Positions 47,862-56,648 of a DNA stretch of 64,000 bases are shown here, one piece after another (within the stretch, counting starts at the first letter, position 1; each line of letters opens with the position of its first letter). The DNA comes from Chitinophagaceae bacterium (GTDB lineage: Bacteria; Bacteroidota; Bacteroidia; Chitinophagales; UBA10324): the NCBI GenBank assembly GCA_016704325.1, contig JADJAG010000004.1, positions 186,001 through 250,000 of the forward strand, in the 5' to 3' direction. Position numbers and translations under genes: made by a program. Below the pieces are notes generated by a model. The model saw only the letters and a list, made by a program, of their open reading frames with translations. It was not told the origin of the DNA and made no database searches.

Positions 47862-49445
47862 ATGGAATCTCCAAAAAAAGCTGCAGAAAAAGAATTGAAA
47901 AGTTATGTTACTGACTCAGGAATAGAGATTAAAAGGATTTATAAAGAATTGAATCATGCAGTTAAGGAAGATGCAGGAGAATTTCCTTTCACCCGGGGAG
48001 TTCATAGCAGTATGTATCGCGATAAGTTATGGACCATGCGCCAGTATGCCGGATTCTCAACAGCACAGGAATCAAATAAGAGATACCATTACCTGCTGAA
48101 ACAGGGAACCACCGGATTATCTGTTGCCTTTGATCTGCCCACGCAGATCGGGTACGATTCAGATCATGATATGGCAGATGGTGAAGTAGGGAAAGTAGGT
48201 GTGGCAATTGACTCGCTTCAGGATATGGAAGTATTGTTTGATGGAATCCCATTGCAGGGAATCACTACTTCCATGACTATCAATGCCACTGCCTATATTT
48301 TGCTGGCCATGTATATTGCCCTTGCCAGGAAGCAAGGTGCTGATCTGAAAAAAATTTCCGGCACAGTGCAAAACGATATTCTCAAAGAGTATGCGGCAAG
48401 GGGAACCTACATCTATCCGCCAAAGCAGTCGATGCGGTTGATTACCGATATTTTCGAATATTGCAGTAAGGAGTTACCTTCCTGGAATACCATCTCTGTT
48501 TCAGGATATCATATTCGCGAAGCCGGATCAACGGCTGTACAGGAAGTAGCCTTCACTTTGTCAAATGGTAAATCATACCTGAAGGCAGCGATGGATCGCG
48601 GGTTGGATATCAATGTTTTTGCCCGTCGTATTTCTTTTTTCTTCAACGCACATAATAACCTGTTTGAAGAAGTAGCAAAGTTCAGGGCAGCCAGAAGAAT
48701 GTGGTCAGCAATAACACGTAACCTGGGGGCAACGGATCCCAGGGCGCAGATGCTGCGATTCCACACGCAGACCGGAGGATCCACGCTAACCGCTCAGCAG
48801 CCAATGAATAACATTGTTCGGGTAACCATTCAAGCGATGGCTGCCGTATTGGGTGGAACCCAATCGTTGCATACCAACGGCTATGATGAAGCCTTAAGTC
48901 TCCCTACAGAAACAGCTGCAGGTCTTGCCTTGCGCACACAGCAAGTTATAGCACATGAAAGTGGTATCACGCAGACAGTCGATCCCTTAGGCGGATCATT
49001 TTTTGTGGAACAACTCACGGATGAGCTGGAAGCTGCAGCCTGGAAATACATAGAAAAAATTGATGCAATAGGAGGTGCGGTACAAGCTATTGAAGAAGGA
49101 TTTATGCAAGACGAAATTGCACGCTCGGCCTATGTATGCCAAAAGGAAATAGAACAGGATCAGAAGATAATAGTAGGGGTGAATAAATTTACGGCTAATG
49201 AAAAGGACCATACGGGAATTCTTAAAGTGGATGATTCCATCCGCCAGGGGCAGGTAGAGAAGTTGAAGGCACTGAGAGCCATGCGAGATAACAATGCGAT
49301 AAACACGCTTATTGAAAAGATTGAAATGCAGGCACGATCTGGCGAAAACCTGATGCCTGTAGTAGTAGAAGCTGTAGAACAATATGCCACACTGGGAGAA
49401 ATTGCAGATGCATTACGGAGGGTTTTTGGAGAATACAAGATTTAG
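47862..49445 (+). CDS. mcmA1: Methylmalonyl-CoA mutase, large (catalytic) subunit
   Basis: This 527-residue protein is the catalytic TIM-barrel subunit of the B12-dependent enzyme that interconverts methylmalonyl-CoA and succinyl-CoA. It has RQYAGFSTAQESNKRYHYLL, GLSVAFDLPTQIGYDSDH, SVSGYHIREAGSTAVQE and RFHTQTGGSTLTAQQP, all typical. The cobalamin-binding domain (DxHxxG) is missing, as expected when it is on a separate small subunit; that partner is not in this window. It supports propionate metabolism. Confidence 0.92.
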   Translation: MESPKKAAEKELKSYVTDSGIEIKRIYKELNHAVKEDAGEFPFTRGVHSSMYRDKLWTMRQYAGFSTAQESNKRYHYLLKQGTTGLSVAFDLPTQIGYDSDHDMADGEVGKVGVAIDSLQDMEVLFDGIPLQGITTSMTINATAYILLAMYIALARKQGADLKKISGTVQNDILKEYAARGTYIYPPKQSMRLITDIFEYCSKELPSWNTISVSGYHIREAGSTAVQEVAFTLSNGKSYLKAAMDRGLDINVFARRISFFFNAHNNLFEEVAKFRAARRMWSAITRNLGATDPRAQMLRFHTQTGGSTLTAQQPMNNIVRVTIQAMAAVLGGTQSLHTNGYDEALSLPTETAAGLALRTQQVIAHESGITQTVDPLGGSFFVEQLTDELEAAAWKYIEKIDAIGGAVQAIEEGFMQDEIARSAYVCQKEIEQDQKIIVGVNKFTANEKDHTGILKVDDSIRQGQVEKLKALRAMRDNNAINTLIEKIEMQARSGENLMPVVVEAVEQYATLGEIADALRRVFGEYKI

Positions 49446-49981
49446 ATGATTATAGGCTGGTGCAGTTTTTTCCGCACGCTTAATTTCAGATCAGATCGCG
49501 CGTACTTACCAAATTTTTTTTGAAGATCGAATAAAGTTGCAAATGAATTCGTGGCAAAGTGTAGTATTTTTTACGCTGAATTCAAGAAGGAGTGAAGAGA
49601 ATACAGCGTGGAGCTTTTTGGCCGGTAAATTGCACCATCTTTTTATGGCTAACTTTTTTAGCAAAATGGAGGTTGCCAAATAAAAACATCAGAAAAGATA
49701 CCCTTTGCAATGTTGCTGAAACGCTTGCCAGAAGACGATTCTCCTCCTTGATAAAAAAAATCTTCAACACGATATTCGCACCTGTAGTACGTTTGCGGGA
49801 AATAGTAATTTATTTGTGCACACAAAATTCCAGATTGTAATATTCATGAAAAAGTCAAGAGGGGTACATTATTTTTTTGCAAATTTTTTTAACACATGTT
49901 TGTGCACTATTCCGAAAGGAAATAGATACATTGGAAAAGAATTAATTTTTTTGAATCACCAATAAAAAGTAACACCAAAGT
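49446..49981. other. AT-rich region upstream of dnaA
   Basis: These 536 bases are strongly AT-rich. TTTGTGCAC occurs twice (49813-49821, where it forms the inverted repeat TTTGTGCACACAAA, and 49899-49907). These could be control sites for dnaA. I found no TTATCCACA-type DnaA boxes, so I do not call an origin here. Confidence 0.4.
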
Positions 49982-51415
49982 ATGAGCAGAATTGCAGAGG
50001 ATGTTTGGAAAAATTGCCTGAAAATCATTAAGGATAATGTCAACCTGCAAAGTTATAAAACATGGTTTGAACCGATTAAGCCGATTAAGCTGGATAAGAA
50101 TGTGCTGACCATTCAGGTACCCAGCCAGTTTTTTTATGAATGGCTGGAAGAGCATTATGTAACGTTGCTACGCAAAACACTCAAACGTGAACTCGATAAG
50201 GATTCACGTCTTGAATACCAGATCGTAATGGATGGCAATGCAGGAAGCAATGCCCCCTTTACAGTAAATATTCCCACTTATAACACGGGCGCAAGTAAAA
50301 ACCCGGATGTGATTGCACCTATGGTACTTGGTAACCAGATTAAAAATCCCTTTGTGATTCCCGGCCTGAAAAAAGTTCAGATCGATTCACAGCTGAATAA
50401 CAACTATACATTTGATACCTATGTAGAGGGCGATTGTAACCGGCTTGCGCGTTCAGCAGGTTTTGCCGTTGCCAATAAGCCTGGCGGAACATCCTTTAAT
50501 CCGTTGGTTGTTCATGGCGGAGTTGGGTTGGGCAAAACGCACCTTTTGCATGCTATTGGCAACCAGGTAAAGGTGAACTTCAGCGATAAAACGGTGCTTT
50601 ATGTGCCTTCTGAAAAGTTTACAAATCAGTTTATCGATTACCTGAAGAATAATGCGGTAAATGAGTTTATTCATTTCTACCAGATGATTGATGTATTGAT
50701 GGTAGATGATATCCAATTCTTTGCCAATAAGGACCGGACACAAGATATCTTCTTCCACATTTTCAACCACCTGCATCAGTCAGGCAAGCAGATCATACTC
50801 TCTTCCGATCGTTCACCACGTGATCTCGAAGGAATTGAAGAACGCCTGTTGTCACGATTTAAGATGGGATTAACCACCGACATCAGTGTGCCTGACTTTG
50901 AAACGCGGATGGCGATACTTGAAAAGAAGATGTATGCGGACGGAATTGAATTACCGCATGATGTGGTGGAGTTTGTAGCGTATAATGTAAGTTCCAATGT
51001 ACGCGAACTGGAAGGCGCTTTGATTTCATTGCTTGCCCAGTCTTCGCTGAATAAGAAAGACATTGACCTTGAAACGGCGAAGAAGATTATCAAGAACTTC
51101 GTAAAAAGTATTTCACGCGAAGTGTCAATCGACTTTATTCAAAAAGCGGTTTGCGAATATTTCAGCGTGCCTATGGATAAGTTGAAAGAAAAAACCCGCA
51201 AACGGGCAGTGGTGCAGGCCCGCCAGTTATCAATGTACCTGGCAAAGAGTTTTACCAAAAATTCATTGAAGGTGATTGGCCGTCACTTTGGAGGCCGCGA
51301 TCATAGTACGGTAATTCATTCCTGCCAGGCCGTTCGCGACCTGATGGATACAGATAAGGAATTTAAAGAAGCAGTAGCAGATATTGAGAAAAAAATTCAG
51401 TTGAGCATTTCATAA
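49982..51415 (+). CDS. dnaA: Chromosomal replication initiator DnaA
   Basis: DnaA binds origin DNA and opens it to start replication. This 477-residue protein has domain I (VWKNCLKIIKDNVNLQSYKT), a linker, and the AAA ATPase domain with Walker A (HGGVGLGKTHLLHAIGNQ) and Walker B (DVLMVDDIQFFANKDRTQ). The C-terminal DNA-binding domain has GRHFGGRDHSTVIHSCQAV. It is a stand-alone gene with a good terminator after it and no dnaN or other origin-linked gene next to it. Confidence 0.97.
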   Translation: MSRIAEDVWKNCLKIIKDNVNLQSYKTWFEPIKPIKLDKNVLTIQVPSQFFYEWLEEHYVTLLRKTLKRELDKDSRLEYQIVMDGNAGSNAPFTVNIPTYNTGASKNPDVIAPMVLGNQIKNPFVIPGLKKVQIDSQLNNNYTFDTYVEGDCNRLARSAGFAVANKPGGTSFNPLVVHGGVGLGKTHLLHAIGNQVKVNFSDKTVLYVPSEKFTNQFIDYLKNNAVNEFIHFYQMIDVLMVDDIQFFANKDRTQDIFFHIFNHLHQSGKQIILSSDRSPRDLEGIEERLLSRFKMGLTTDISVPDFETRMAILEKKMYADGIELPHDVVEFVAYNVSSNVRELEGALISLLAQSSLNKKDIDLETAKKIIKNFVKSISREVSIDFIQKAVCEYFSVPMDKLKEKTRKRAVVQARQLSMYLAKSFTKNSLKVIGRHFGGRDHSTVIHSCQAVRDLMDTDKEFKEAVADIEKKIQLSIS

Positions 51416-51438
51416 GTAGATGCGATTAGTTTTTTATC

Positions 51439-51473
51439 GGGATCGTGAGCCTGCACTCACGGTCCCTTTTTTA
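51439..51473 (+). terminator. Intrinsic terminator after dnaA
   Basis: GGGATCGTGAG (51439-51449) pairs with CTCACGGTCCC (51456-51466), with one wobble pair, and is followed by six Ts. It lies 24 bases after the dnaA stop codon. Confidence 0.85.
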
Positions 51474-51523
51474 TTGCCGGCATTCACAAAAGATTTACTT
51501 TATGAAGGTTGTGATATTTAAAA

Positions 51524-51830
51524 AAGTAACCACAAAGCACAAAAAGAAACTACTCATAGATATTACTTAATGCAATGCACCCTCTGTGTTCTTTGTGTTT
51601 TCAAAAATGGTAACCACAGAGAGCCAAGAGAAATACTCATAGAACTGGATTAATGCGACTACCCCTCTGTGTTCTTTGTGTTTTCAAAAATGCTAACAAC
51701 AATGGGAAAAACGAAATACTAAAATAAATCTTTTTTGATGCGACTAGCCCTCCTCTTCTGTGGTTTCAAAATAGGCAACCACAAAGATCAAAATGAAAAT
51801 ACTGTTAAAGATTTTGAATGATGCGATTCA
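51524..51830. repeat. Four tandem ~83-bp imperfect repeats
   Basis: Four units begin with GTAACCACAAAG-like bases (51524, 51609, 51693, 51775) and end with CTCTGTGTTCTTTGTGTTTT or a decayed version. Each unit is a rough palindrome (ACCACAGAG against CTCTGTG). They fall between the dnaA terminator and the hairpins at 51931. The third and fourth units have diverged most. Confidence 0.7.
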
Positions 51831-51930
51831 CCACCTTAATCACCACCCATTTTTTGATGTTCTCCTTTTTTGTACTTTTATTTTTCATCAAAGAAAAAGG
51901 AGGTATTCATGCGATCTACAGATCAAACAT

Positions 51931-51973
51931 GGACACCTTCACTAACTAACAGTTAGCGCAGGTGTCCTTTTTT
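51931..51973 (+). terminator. Strong intrinsic terminator, no gene before it
   Basis: GGACACCT (51931-51938) pairs with AGGTGTCC (51960-51967), with an inner stem CTAACT/AGTTAG, then six Ts. No gene precedes it closely, so it may end a small RNA or dnaA read-through. Confidence 0.75.
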
Positions 51974-51992
51974 ACGACGACCATTGTGTCGG

Positions 51993-52024
51993 AAGCTGCC
52001 TCTTAATTTTGAGGCAGCTTTTTT
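51993..52024 (+). terminator. Second intrinsic terminator in tandem
   Basis: AAGCTGCCTC (51993-52002) pairs exactly with GAGGCAGCTT (52011-52020) around an 8-base loop, with a T run to 52024. It follows the first terminator by 20 bases. Together they insulate moaA from upstream transcription. Confidence 0.8.
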
Positions 52025-52205
52025 AATTTTACCCGGCAGCAACCGAACGCACTGTTATTGATTAGAATCCTTACCTCACATTGGCGCTTGTCTCCCATGA
52101 TATTATGAGCTATGCGTGCTAAAATAATAACTAACTTCACTGTAACGAGCGAAATCATGCTTCACCTCATAGATAGTTACCTCCACGACGAATAAGAATA
52201 AAGTA

Positions 52206-53198
52206 ATGACACTGAAGGACAATCATGGCAGACTCATCAATTACCTGCGCCTCGCAGTAACTGACCGTTGCAACCTGCGTTGTTTCTATTGTATGCCTGA
52301 AGAGGGAATTGACTGGCTGGCGCGCAAAGAGATCCTGACCTTTGAAGAAATGTTACGGCTTTGCGCTCTTTTGGTGAAGATGGGTATTGATAAAATCCGC
52401 ATTACCGGCGGTGAGCCTTTTGTAAGAACAGATATAATGAAGCTGCTTTGGTCCATTTCAAAACTTCCCGGACTGAATCAGCTTACCCTTACCACCAATG
52501 GTGTATTGACTGCTCCTTTAGTTCCTGAATTGAAAAGGATGGGTATCCAATCTGTTAACCTCAGTATGGATACGCTGGACCGTAACCGTTTTTTCGCAAT
52601 TACCAGGCGTGATGAGTTGCCAAAAGTATTGCATACCCTTGATGCATTATTATCACATGGAATCGATGTCAAACTCAATGCAGTGGTAATGGGGGAAAAG
52701 AATGCTCAGGATATCTTACCGCTTGTTGAACTCACCAAAGAACTACCGGTAAGTGTTCGTTTTATCGAAGAAATGCCATTCAATGGTGGAGATGTGCATA
52801 CAGATTCCCTGCACTGGAATTATCAGCGCATCATGGCACTTATAACAGAAAAATTTCCTGCAATTAAAAAAATACCGGACGGCCCGTTTTCAACTTCTTA
52901 CAACTATCAGATTCCGGGTCATCAGGGAAAGGTAGGAGTGATTGCCGCTTACTCGCGTACTTTTTGTGGTACCTGTAACCGCTTGCGCGTTACCCCGCAG
53001 GGCATGCTGAAAACCTGCTTGTATGATAATGGAGTACTCAATATTAAAGAGATTATCCGCAGCGAAAAGGCAGATGAAAAATTACTGGCAGCATTACTAC
53101 ATGCAATCAACCATCGTGCAAAAAACGGATGGGAAGCCGAACAGTTAAGGAAGGATGCGATGCCTGTGCATGAATCGATGGCGACCATTGGGGGATGA
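52206..53198 (+). CDS. moaA: GTP 3',8-cyclase MoaA
   Basis: MoaA is the radical-SAM enzyme that starts molybdenum-cofactor synthesis, working with MoaC. This 330-residue protein has the radical-SAM cluster motif TDRCNLRCFYCMP (CxxxCxxC), the SAM site ITGGEPFVR, and the second [4Fe-4S] site FCGTCNRLRVTPQGMLKTCL. It ends in ATIGG, the functional C-terminal diglycine of the family. It opens the molybdenum-cofactor cluster; moaC is not in the window. Confidence 0.95.
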   Translation: MTLKDNHGRLINYLRLAVTDRCNLRCFYCMPEEGIDWLARKEILTFEEMLRLCALLVKMGIDKIRITGGEPFVRTDIMKLLWSISKLPGLNQLTLTTNGVLTAPLVPELKRMGIQSVNLSMDTLDRNRFFAITRRDELPKVLHTLDALLSHGIDVKLNAVVMGEKNAQDILPLVELTKELPVSVRFIEEMPFNGGDVHTDSLHWNYQRIMALITEKFPAIKKIPDGPFSTSYNYQIPGHQGKVGVIAAYSRTFCGTCNRLRVTPQGMLKTCLYDNGVLNIKEIIRSEKADEKLLAALLHAINHRAKNGWEAEQLRKDAMPVHESMATIGG

Positions 53199-53250
53199 AA
53201 GAGTATGGGTAAGAGTTTTGGAATGGTTTTGTAATTTTGAAGAAAGAAAT

Positions 53251-53496
53251 GGGATGCTAACAATCAGTGATGAGGTATTAGAAAGTGCACGGATTTCTGC
53301 TAATGAACTACAGCAGGAAATTGCTGTTTACCTTTACTCAAAAAACAAGCTATCATTCGGCCAGGCAAGAAAAATAGCCGGGTTGAATGTATTCCAGTTT
53401 CAGGACCTGCTTTGCAAGAATGATATTCCTATCCATTATAGTATTGAAGAACTGGAAGAAGACTATCAAACCATTCAACGTTCATTAAATAAATGA
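53251..53496 (+). CDS. UPF0175-family antitoxin
   Basis: From the ATG at 53251 this gives 81 residues. It matches the UPF0175 pattern: SANELQQEIAVYLYSKNKLS, FGQARKIAGLNVFQFQDLLC and the closing YSIEELEEDYQTIQ. These are small helix-turn-helix-like antitoxins that pair with DUF3368 PIN-like toxins, as here. Its stop overlaps the toxin start in ATGA. Such pairs are usually self-regulated. It sits inside the molybdenum-cofactor cluster between moaA and moeA. Confidence 0.85.
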   Translation, partial: GMLTISDEVLESARISANELQQEIAVYLYSKNKLSFGQARKIAGLNVFQFQDLLCKNDIPIHYSIEELEEDYQTIQRSLNK

Positions 53497-53978
53497 TTGT
53501 TGTAAGTGATACATCACTAATTAGTGCGCTTTTTAGGATTGGTGAACTTCATTTGCTTCCACGACTTTATGGTGAAATAATTGTGCCTTTCGCAGTAATG
53601 GGGGAATTATTGGAGCTTGAAAAATCAGGTGTTGATATTGGTTTGATCAAGCAAGCAACCTGGTTGGTTTCTATAAAGGTAAAAGAGCAAAAGCAAGCGG
53701 ATCACTTACTTCAGGATTTGGATGTAGGGGAAGCAGAAGCAATTATTCTGGCTAAAGAACTGAATGCTGACTGGCTGCTCATTGATGAAAGCAAAGGAAG
53801 AAAACATGCAAAAATTGAAGGATTGCATGTGATTGGATTGCTTGGTGTTTTTCTTCTGGCAAAGGAAAATGGAGTTATCACAGATGTTAAACCTTACGTA
53901 CAGAAGTTAATTTCAATTGCTAATTTTCGAATCACAAATGAACTATTTGAAAGAATACTTTTCCTGGCCAAAGAATGA
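53493..53978 (+). CDS. DUF3368 PIN-like toxin
   Basis: This 161-residue PIN-like nuclease begins IVVSDTSLISALFRIGEL with the first acidic residue. The next acids are in VMGELLELE and LQDLDVGEAEAIILAKEL, and the last in LLIDESKGRKHA. These acids form the metal site that cuts RNA in PIN-domain toxins. The gene overlaps the UPF0175 antitoxin gene by 4 bases. It is probably an independent toxin-antitoxin unit inserted in the moa/moe operon. Confidence 0.85.
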   Translation: MIVVSDTSLISALFRIGELHLLPRLYGEIIVPFAVMGELLELEKSGVDIGLIKQATWLVSIKVKEQKQADHLLQDLDVGEAEAIILAKELNADWLLIDESKGRKHAKIEGLHVIGLLGVFLLAKENGVITDVKPYVQKLISIANFRITNELFERILFLAKE

Positions 53979-54047
53979 TATTGCCAACATGAAAGGAAAA
54001 TTCAGAAAATCCATATTTCAGTTTGCCACAGCAGTGAAATTTCAACT

Positions 54048-55238
54048 ATGATTACCATTGCAGAAGCGGATCAGATCGTTCTTTCACAAAAAGGAGATTA
54101 TGGCGTAGAAAAAATACCATTTACCGAATCGCTGGGAAGAGTATTGGCTGAAGATATCAGGGCAGACCGCGATTTCCCACCCTATGACCGGGTAACGATG
54201 GATGGCATTGCCATCAGGTACGGTGCACTGGAAAAAGGAATCAGGACATTTAATATAGTAGCAGTTCAGGCAGCCGGAGATACTCCCAAAGATATTTCAA
54301 AGAATGATGAATGTATCGAGATCATGACGGGGGCGGCATTGTCTTCTTCTGTTGATACAGTAATTCGTTATGAGGATCTTGAAATAGTAAATGGAAAGGC
54401 AACACTCCTTATTCCATCTATTGTTTTATCTCAGAATATTCATTTCCGCGGTAAGGATAAAAAACAGGATGAAGTGGTGGTTGCAGCTAACCAGGTAATC
54501 AGTCCGGCTATCATAAACATGGCTGCCGCATGTGGCAGAAGTGAACTGCCGGTAAAAAAGCATCCGCGTATTGCCATCATTTCTTCCGGTGATGAATTGG
54601 TAGAAGTAAAGGATACTCCATCTCCTTTCCAGGTAAGACGCTCTAATAATTATGCGGTGCTTGCCGTTTTGCAGCAGTACAAATTAAAGGCTGATCTCCT
54701 GCGAATTCCCGATGATCCAAAAATAACCAGGGAACAAATCGGTGCATGCCTTGGGAATTATGACGTATTGATCATCAGCGGCGCCATTTCTGCAGGTAAA
54801 TTTGATTATGTGCCCAAAGCACTGGAAGAGCTTTCTGTCAACAAACTTTTTCATAAAGTGAAGCAGCGGCCCGGTGCTCCTTTTTGGTTTGGCAAGCATG
54901 AGAATGGAATGCTTGTGTTTGCTTTGCCCGGAAACCCGGTGAGTACGTTCATGTGTCTGCACCGTTTTTTCCTGCCCTGGTTTCAGGTTTCGATGAATCT
55001 TCGGGAAGAAAAATTTTACGCCATCCTGGATGAGGATTTCACTTTCCTGCCGCAGCTTCAATATTTTCTGCAGGTGAGATTGCGGGTTAATGAAGAAGGT
55101 AAATGGCTGGCAACTCCGGTAATGGGTAATGGTTCGGGTGATTTCGCTAATCTCGTGGATATGGATGCATTTATGGAATTGCCATTGGAACGGAATAACT
55201 TTACGAAAGGAGAGGTGTTTAGGGTTTGGAGATTTTAA
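54048..55238 (+). CDS. moeA: Molybdopterin molybdotransferase MoeA
   Basis: MoeA inserts molybdate into adenylated molybdopterin. This 396-residue protein has the usual order: an N-terminal region with LAEDIRADRDFPPYDRVTMD, the central molybdopterin-binding domain with IISSGDELVEV and ISGAISAGKFDYVPKALEEL, and the ALPGNPVSTFMCLHRFFLPW motif near the end. It ends with GEVFRVWRF. The stop codon is immediately followed by a 14-copy 7-bp repeat. It belongs to the cofactor cluster with mobA and moeB downstream. Confidence 0.93.
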   Translation: MITIAEADQIVLSQKGDYGVEKIPFTESLGRVLAEDIRADRDFPPYDRVTMDGIAIRYGALEKGIRTFNIVAVQAAGDTPKDISKNDECIEIMTGAALSSSVDTVIRYEDLEIVNGKATLLIPSIVLSQNIHFRGKDKKQDEVVVAANQVISPAIINMAAACGRSELPVKKHPRIAIISSGDELVEVKDTPSPFQVRRSNNYAVLAVLQQYKLKADLLRIPDDPKITREQIGACLGNYDVLIISGAISAGKFDYVPKALEELSVNKLFHKVKQRPGAPFWFGKHENGMLVFALPGNPVSTFMCLHRFFLPWFQVSMNLREEKFYAILDEDFTFLPQLQYFLQVRLRVNEEGKWLATPVMGNGSGDFANLVDMDAFMELPLERNNFTKGEVFRVWRF

Positions 55239-55336
55239 AGTCGGAAGTCGGAAGTCGGAAGTCGGAAGTCGGAAGTCGGAAGTCGGAAGTCGGAAGTCGG
55301 AAGTCGGAAGTCGGAAGTCGGAAGTCGGAAGTCGGA
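55239..55336. repeat. Perfect tandem repeat of 14 seven-base units
   Basis: AGTCGGA is repeated about 14 times without interruption directly after the moeA stop. It is 57 bases from the next gene and reads in several open frames by chance. Its length is likely to vary between strains by slippage. Confidence 0.9.
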
Positions 55337-55393
55337 AAAGAGGGATTAAAAGTAGAGGTAAAAGTTTATTCAGATGAAAAACTGGTTTGAAAA

Positions 55394-56560
55394 ATGAATG
55401 CCGCTGAGCATAAAAAGCATGCTGATTTAGCGAGACCATCCTTAGGAAACTTTGGTAGAAATGAATGGGCAGTACTTGGAACACCATGCCCTGCTATTAA
55501 GAAACTGGCTGAGGATATCATTGCGGAGCTTTCCATTTCATATAAGTGCGCCTATTTGGATGCCGCTCATGTAAAGGAGGGGCAACCTTCCATATTGCCG
55601 GGCAGATTGGCGGCCGGAGCATTTGCTGAATACGCAGATAAGATCAATCATCATGAGTTTTTGTTCAATAAGAAATTCAATGCCTTCGGTTTTCGGGAAG
55701 TGCTTCACGATGCTGACCTGATTCTGGTTAATGGCAATCATCAACAGGCAAAGTCGCAAGTGGTGGTTATTGATAAGGTCAAAGAAGCATCACTGAAAAG
55801 AAAGTTGGGCCAGCTTACAGATGTTCAGTTGTTCTTGATGGCTGAAGAAGAAACAACCATTTTTGATTTCGTGAAAGAAGCCATTCCTCACTGGGAAAAG
55901 ATTCCTGTATTCAGTCTGAAGGAGAAGGATAAAATTGTTGTCTTCTTCAAGAATAAAATGGAATGTGCTATACCGAAAATCAATGGTCTTGTGCTTGCCG
56001 GCGGAAAAAGTCTGCGATTCGGCAGTGATAAAGGAATGATTAACTGGCATGGAAAGGAACAACGGGAATATGTGGCTGAATTGCTCCAACCTTTTTGTAA
56101 GGAAGTTTTTATTTCCTGCCGGGAAGAGCAACAAGCTGAACTGAATGGAAATTTTCAATCGGTTACAGATACTTTCACGGGAATTGGTCCTTACGGTGCT
56201 ATACTTTCCGCTTTCCGGAAACAACCTGATGCGGCATGGCTGGTAGTAGCCTGCGATCTTCCGTTACTCGACACAAATGTTTTGAAATTCCTGGTTGAGC
56301 ATCGGAATCATTCATCCATTGCAACAACTTTCCAAAGTCCGCATGATGGATTACCTGAACCACTCATCACCATCTGGGAACCGAAAAGTTACCCCGTACT
56401 GTTGTCGTTTCTTGCGCAGGGATATTCCTGCCCGCGTAAAGTATTGATCAATAGTGATGCAACTATTCTTCAACCACCGTTTCCCAATGCTTTGATGAAT
56501 GTAAATACGCAGGAAGAGTTTCAGAAAGCAAGCGTATTACTTGGGCTGGAAACCAAATAG
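55394..56560 (+). CDS. mobA: Molybdenum cofactor guanylyltransferase (MobA) with N-terminal MobB-like domain
   Basis: This 388-residue protein is longer than MobA alone (about 200 residues). The C-terminal half from about residue 195 is MobA: GLVLAGGKSLRFGSDKGMI, ATTFQSPHDGLPEPLITIW and VVACDLPLLDTNVLKFL, so it transfers GMP to the molybdenum cofactor. The N-terminal 190 residues resemble a MobB-type domain without a working P-loop (ECAVLGTPCP-type start, then VLHDADLILVNGNHQQAKSQ). It lies 155 bases after moeA and before moeB, part of the same cluster. Confidence 0.85.
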   Translation: MNAAEHKKHADLARPSLGNFGRNEWAVLGTPCPAIKKLAEDIIAELSISYKCAYLDAAHVKEGQPSILPGRLAAGAFAEYADKINHHEFLFNKKFNAFGFREVLHDADLILVNGNHQQAKSQVVVIDKVKEASLKRKLGQLTDVQLFLMAEEETTIFDFVKEAIPHWEKIPVFSLKEKDKIVVFFKNKMECAIPKINGLVLAGGKSLRFGSDKGMINWHGKEQREYVAELLQPFCKEVFISCREEQQAELNGNFQSVTDTFTGIGPYGAILSAFRKQPDAAWLVVACDLPLLDTNVLKFLVEHRNHSSIATTFQSPHDGLPEPLITIWEPKSYPVLLSFLAQGYSCPRKVLINSDATILQPPFPNALMNVNTQEEFQKASVLLGLETK

Positions 56561-56648
56561 TGCAGACACAGATGCACGGTAAGAATTGTTTGAAGTAGTT
56601 TGAAGTACATTATTAATGAATTAATCATTTAAGTATTAGTTGTACACT

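Noticed and set aside
49592..49840. 82-codon frame from a GTG upstream of dnaA
   Set aside because: Odd composition, no domain, overlaps an opposite-strand frame of similar length in AT-rich DNA; probably chance.
49446..49981. Replication origin next to dnaA
   Set aside because: No TTATCCACA-type box cluster was found; AT-richness alone is not enough.
51821..51949. 42-codon frame with a hydrophobic stretch
   Set aside because: Its start lies in the fourth copy of an intergenic repeat, its end is inside a terminator stem, and no ribosome-binding or family evidence supports it.
55129..55487. Long frames on both strands through the heptad repeat (VGSRKSE and RLPTSDF repeats)
   Set aside because: A 7-bp repeat is open in several frames by chance; these overlap moeA and mobA.
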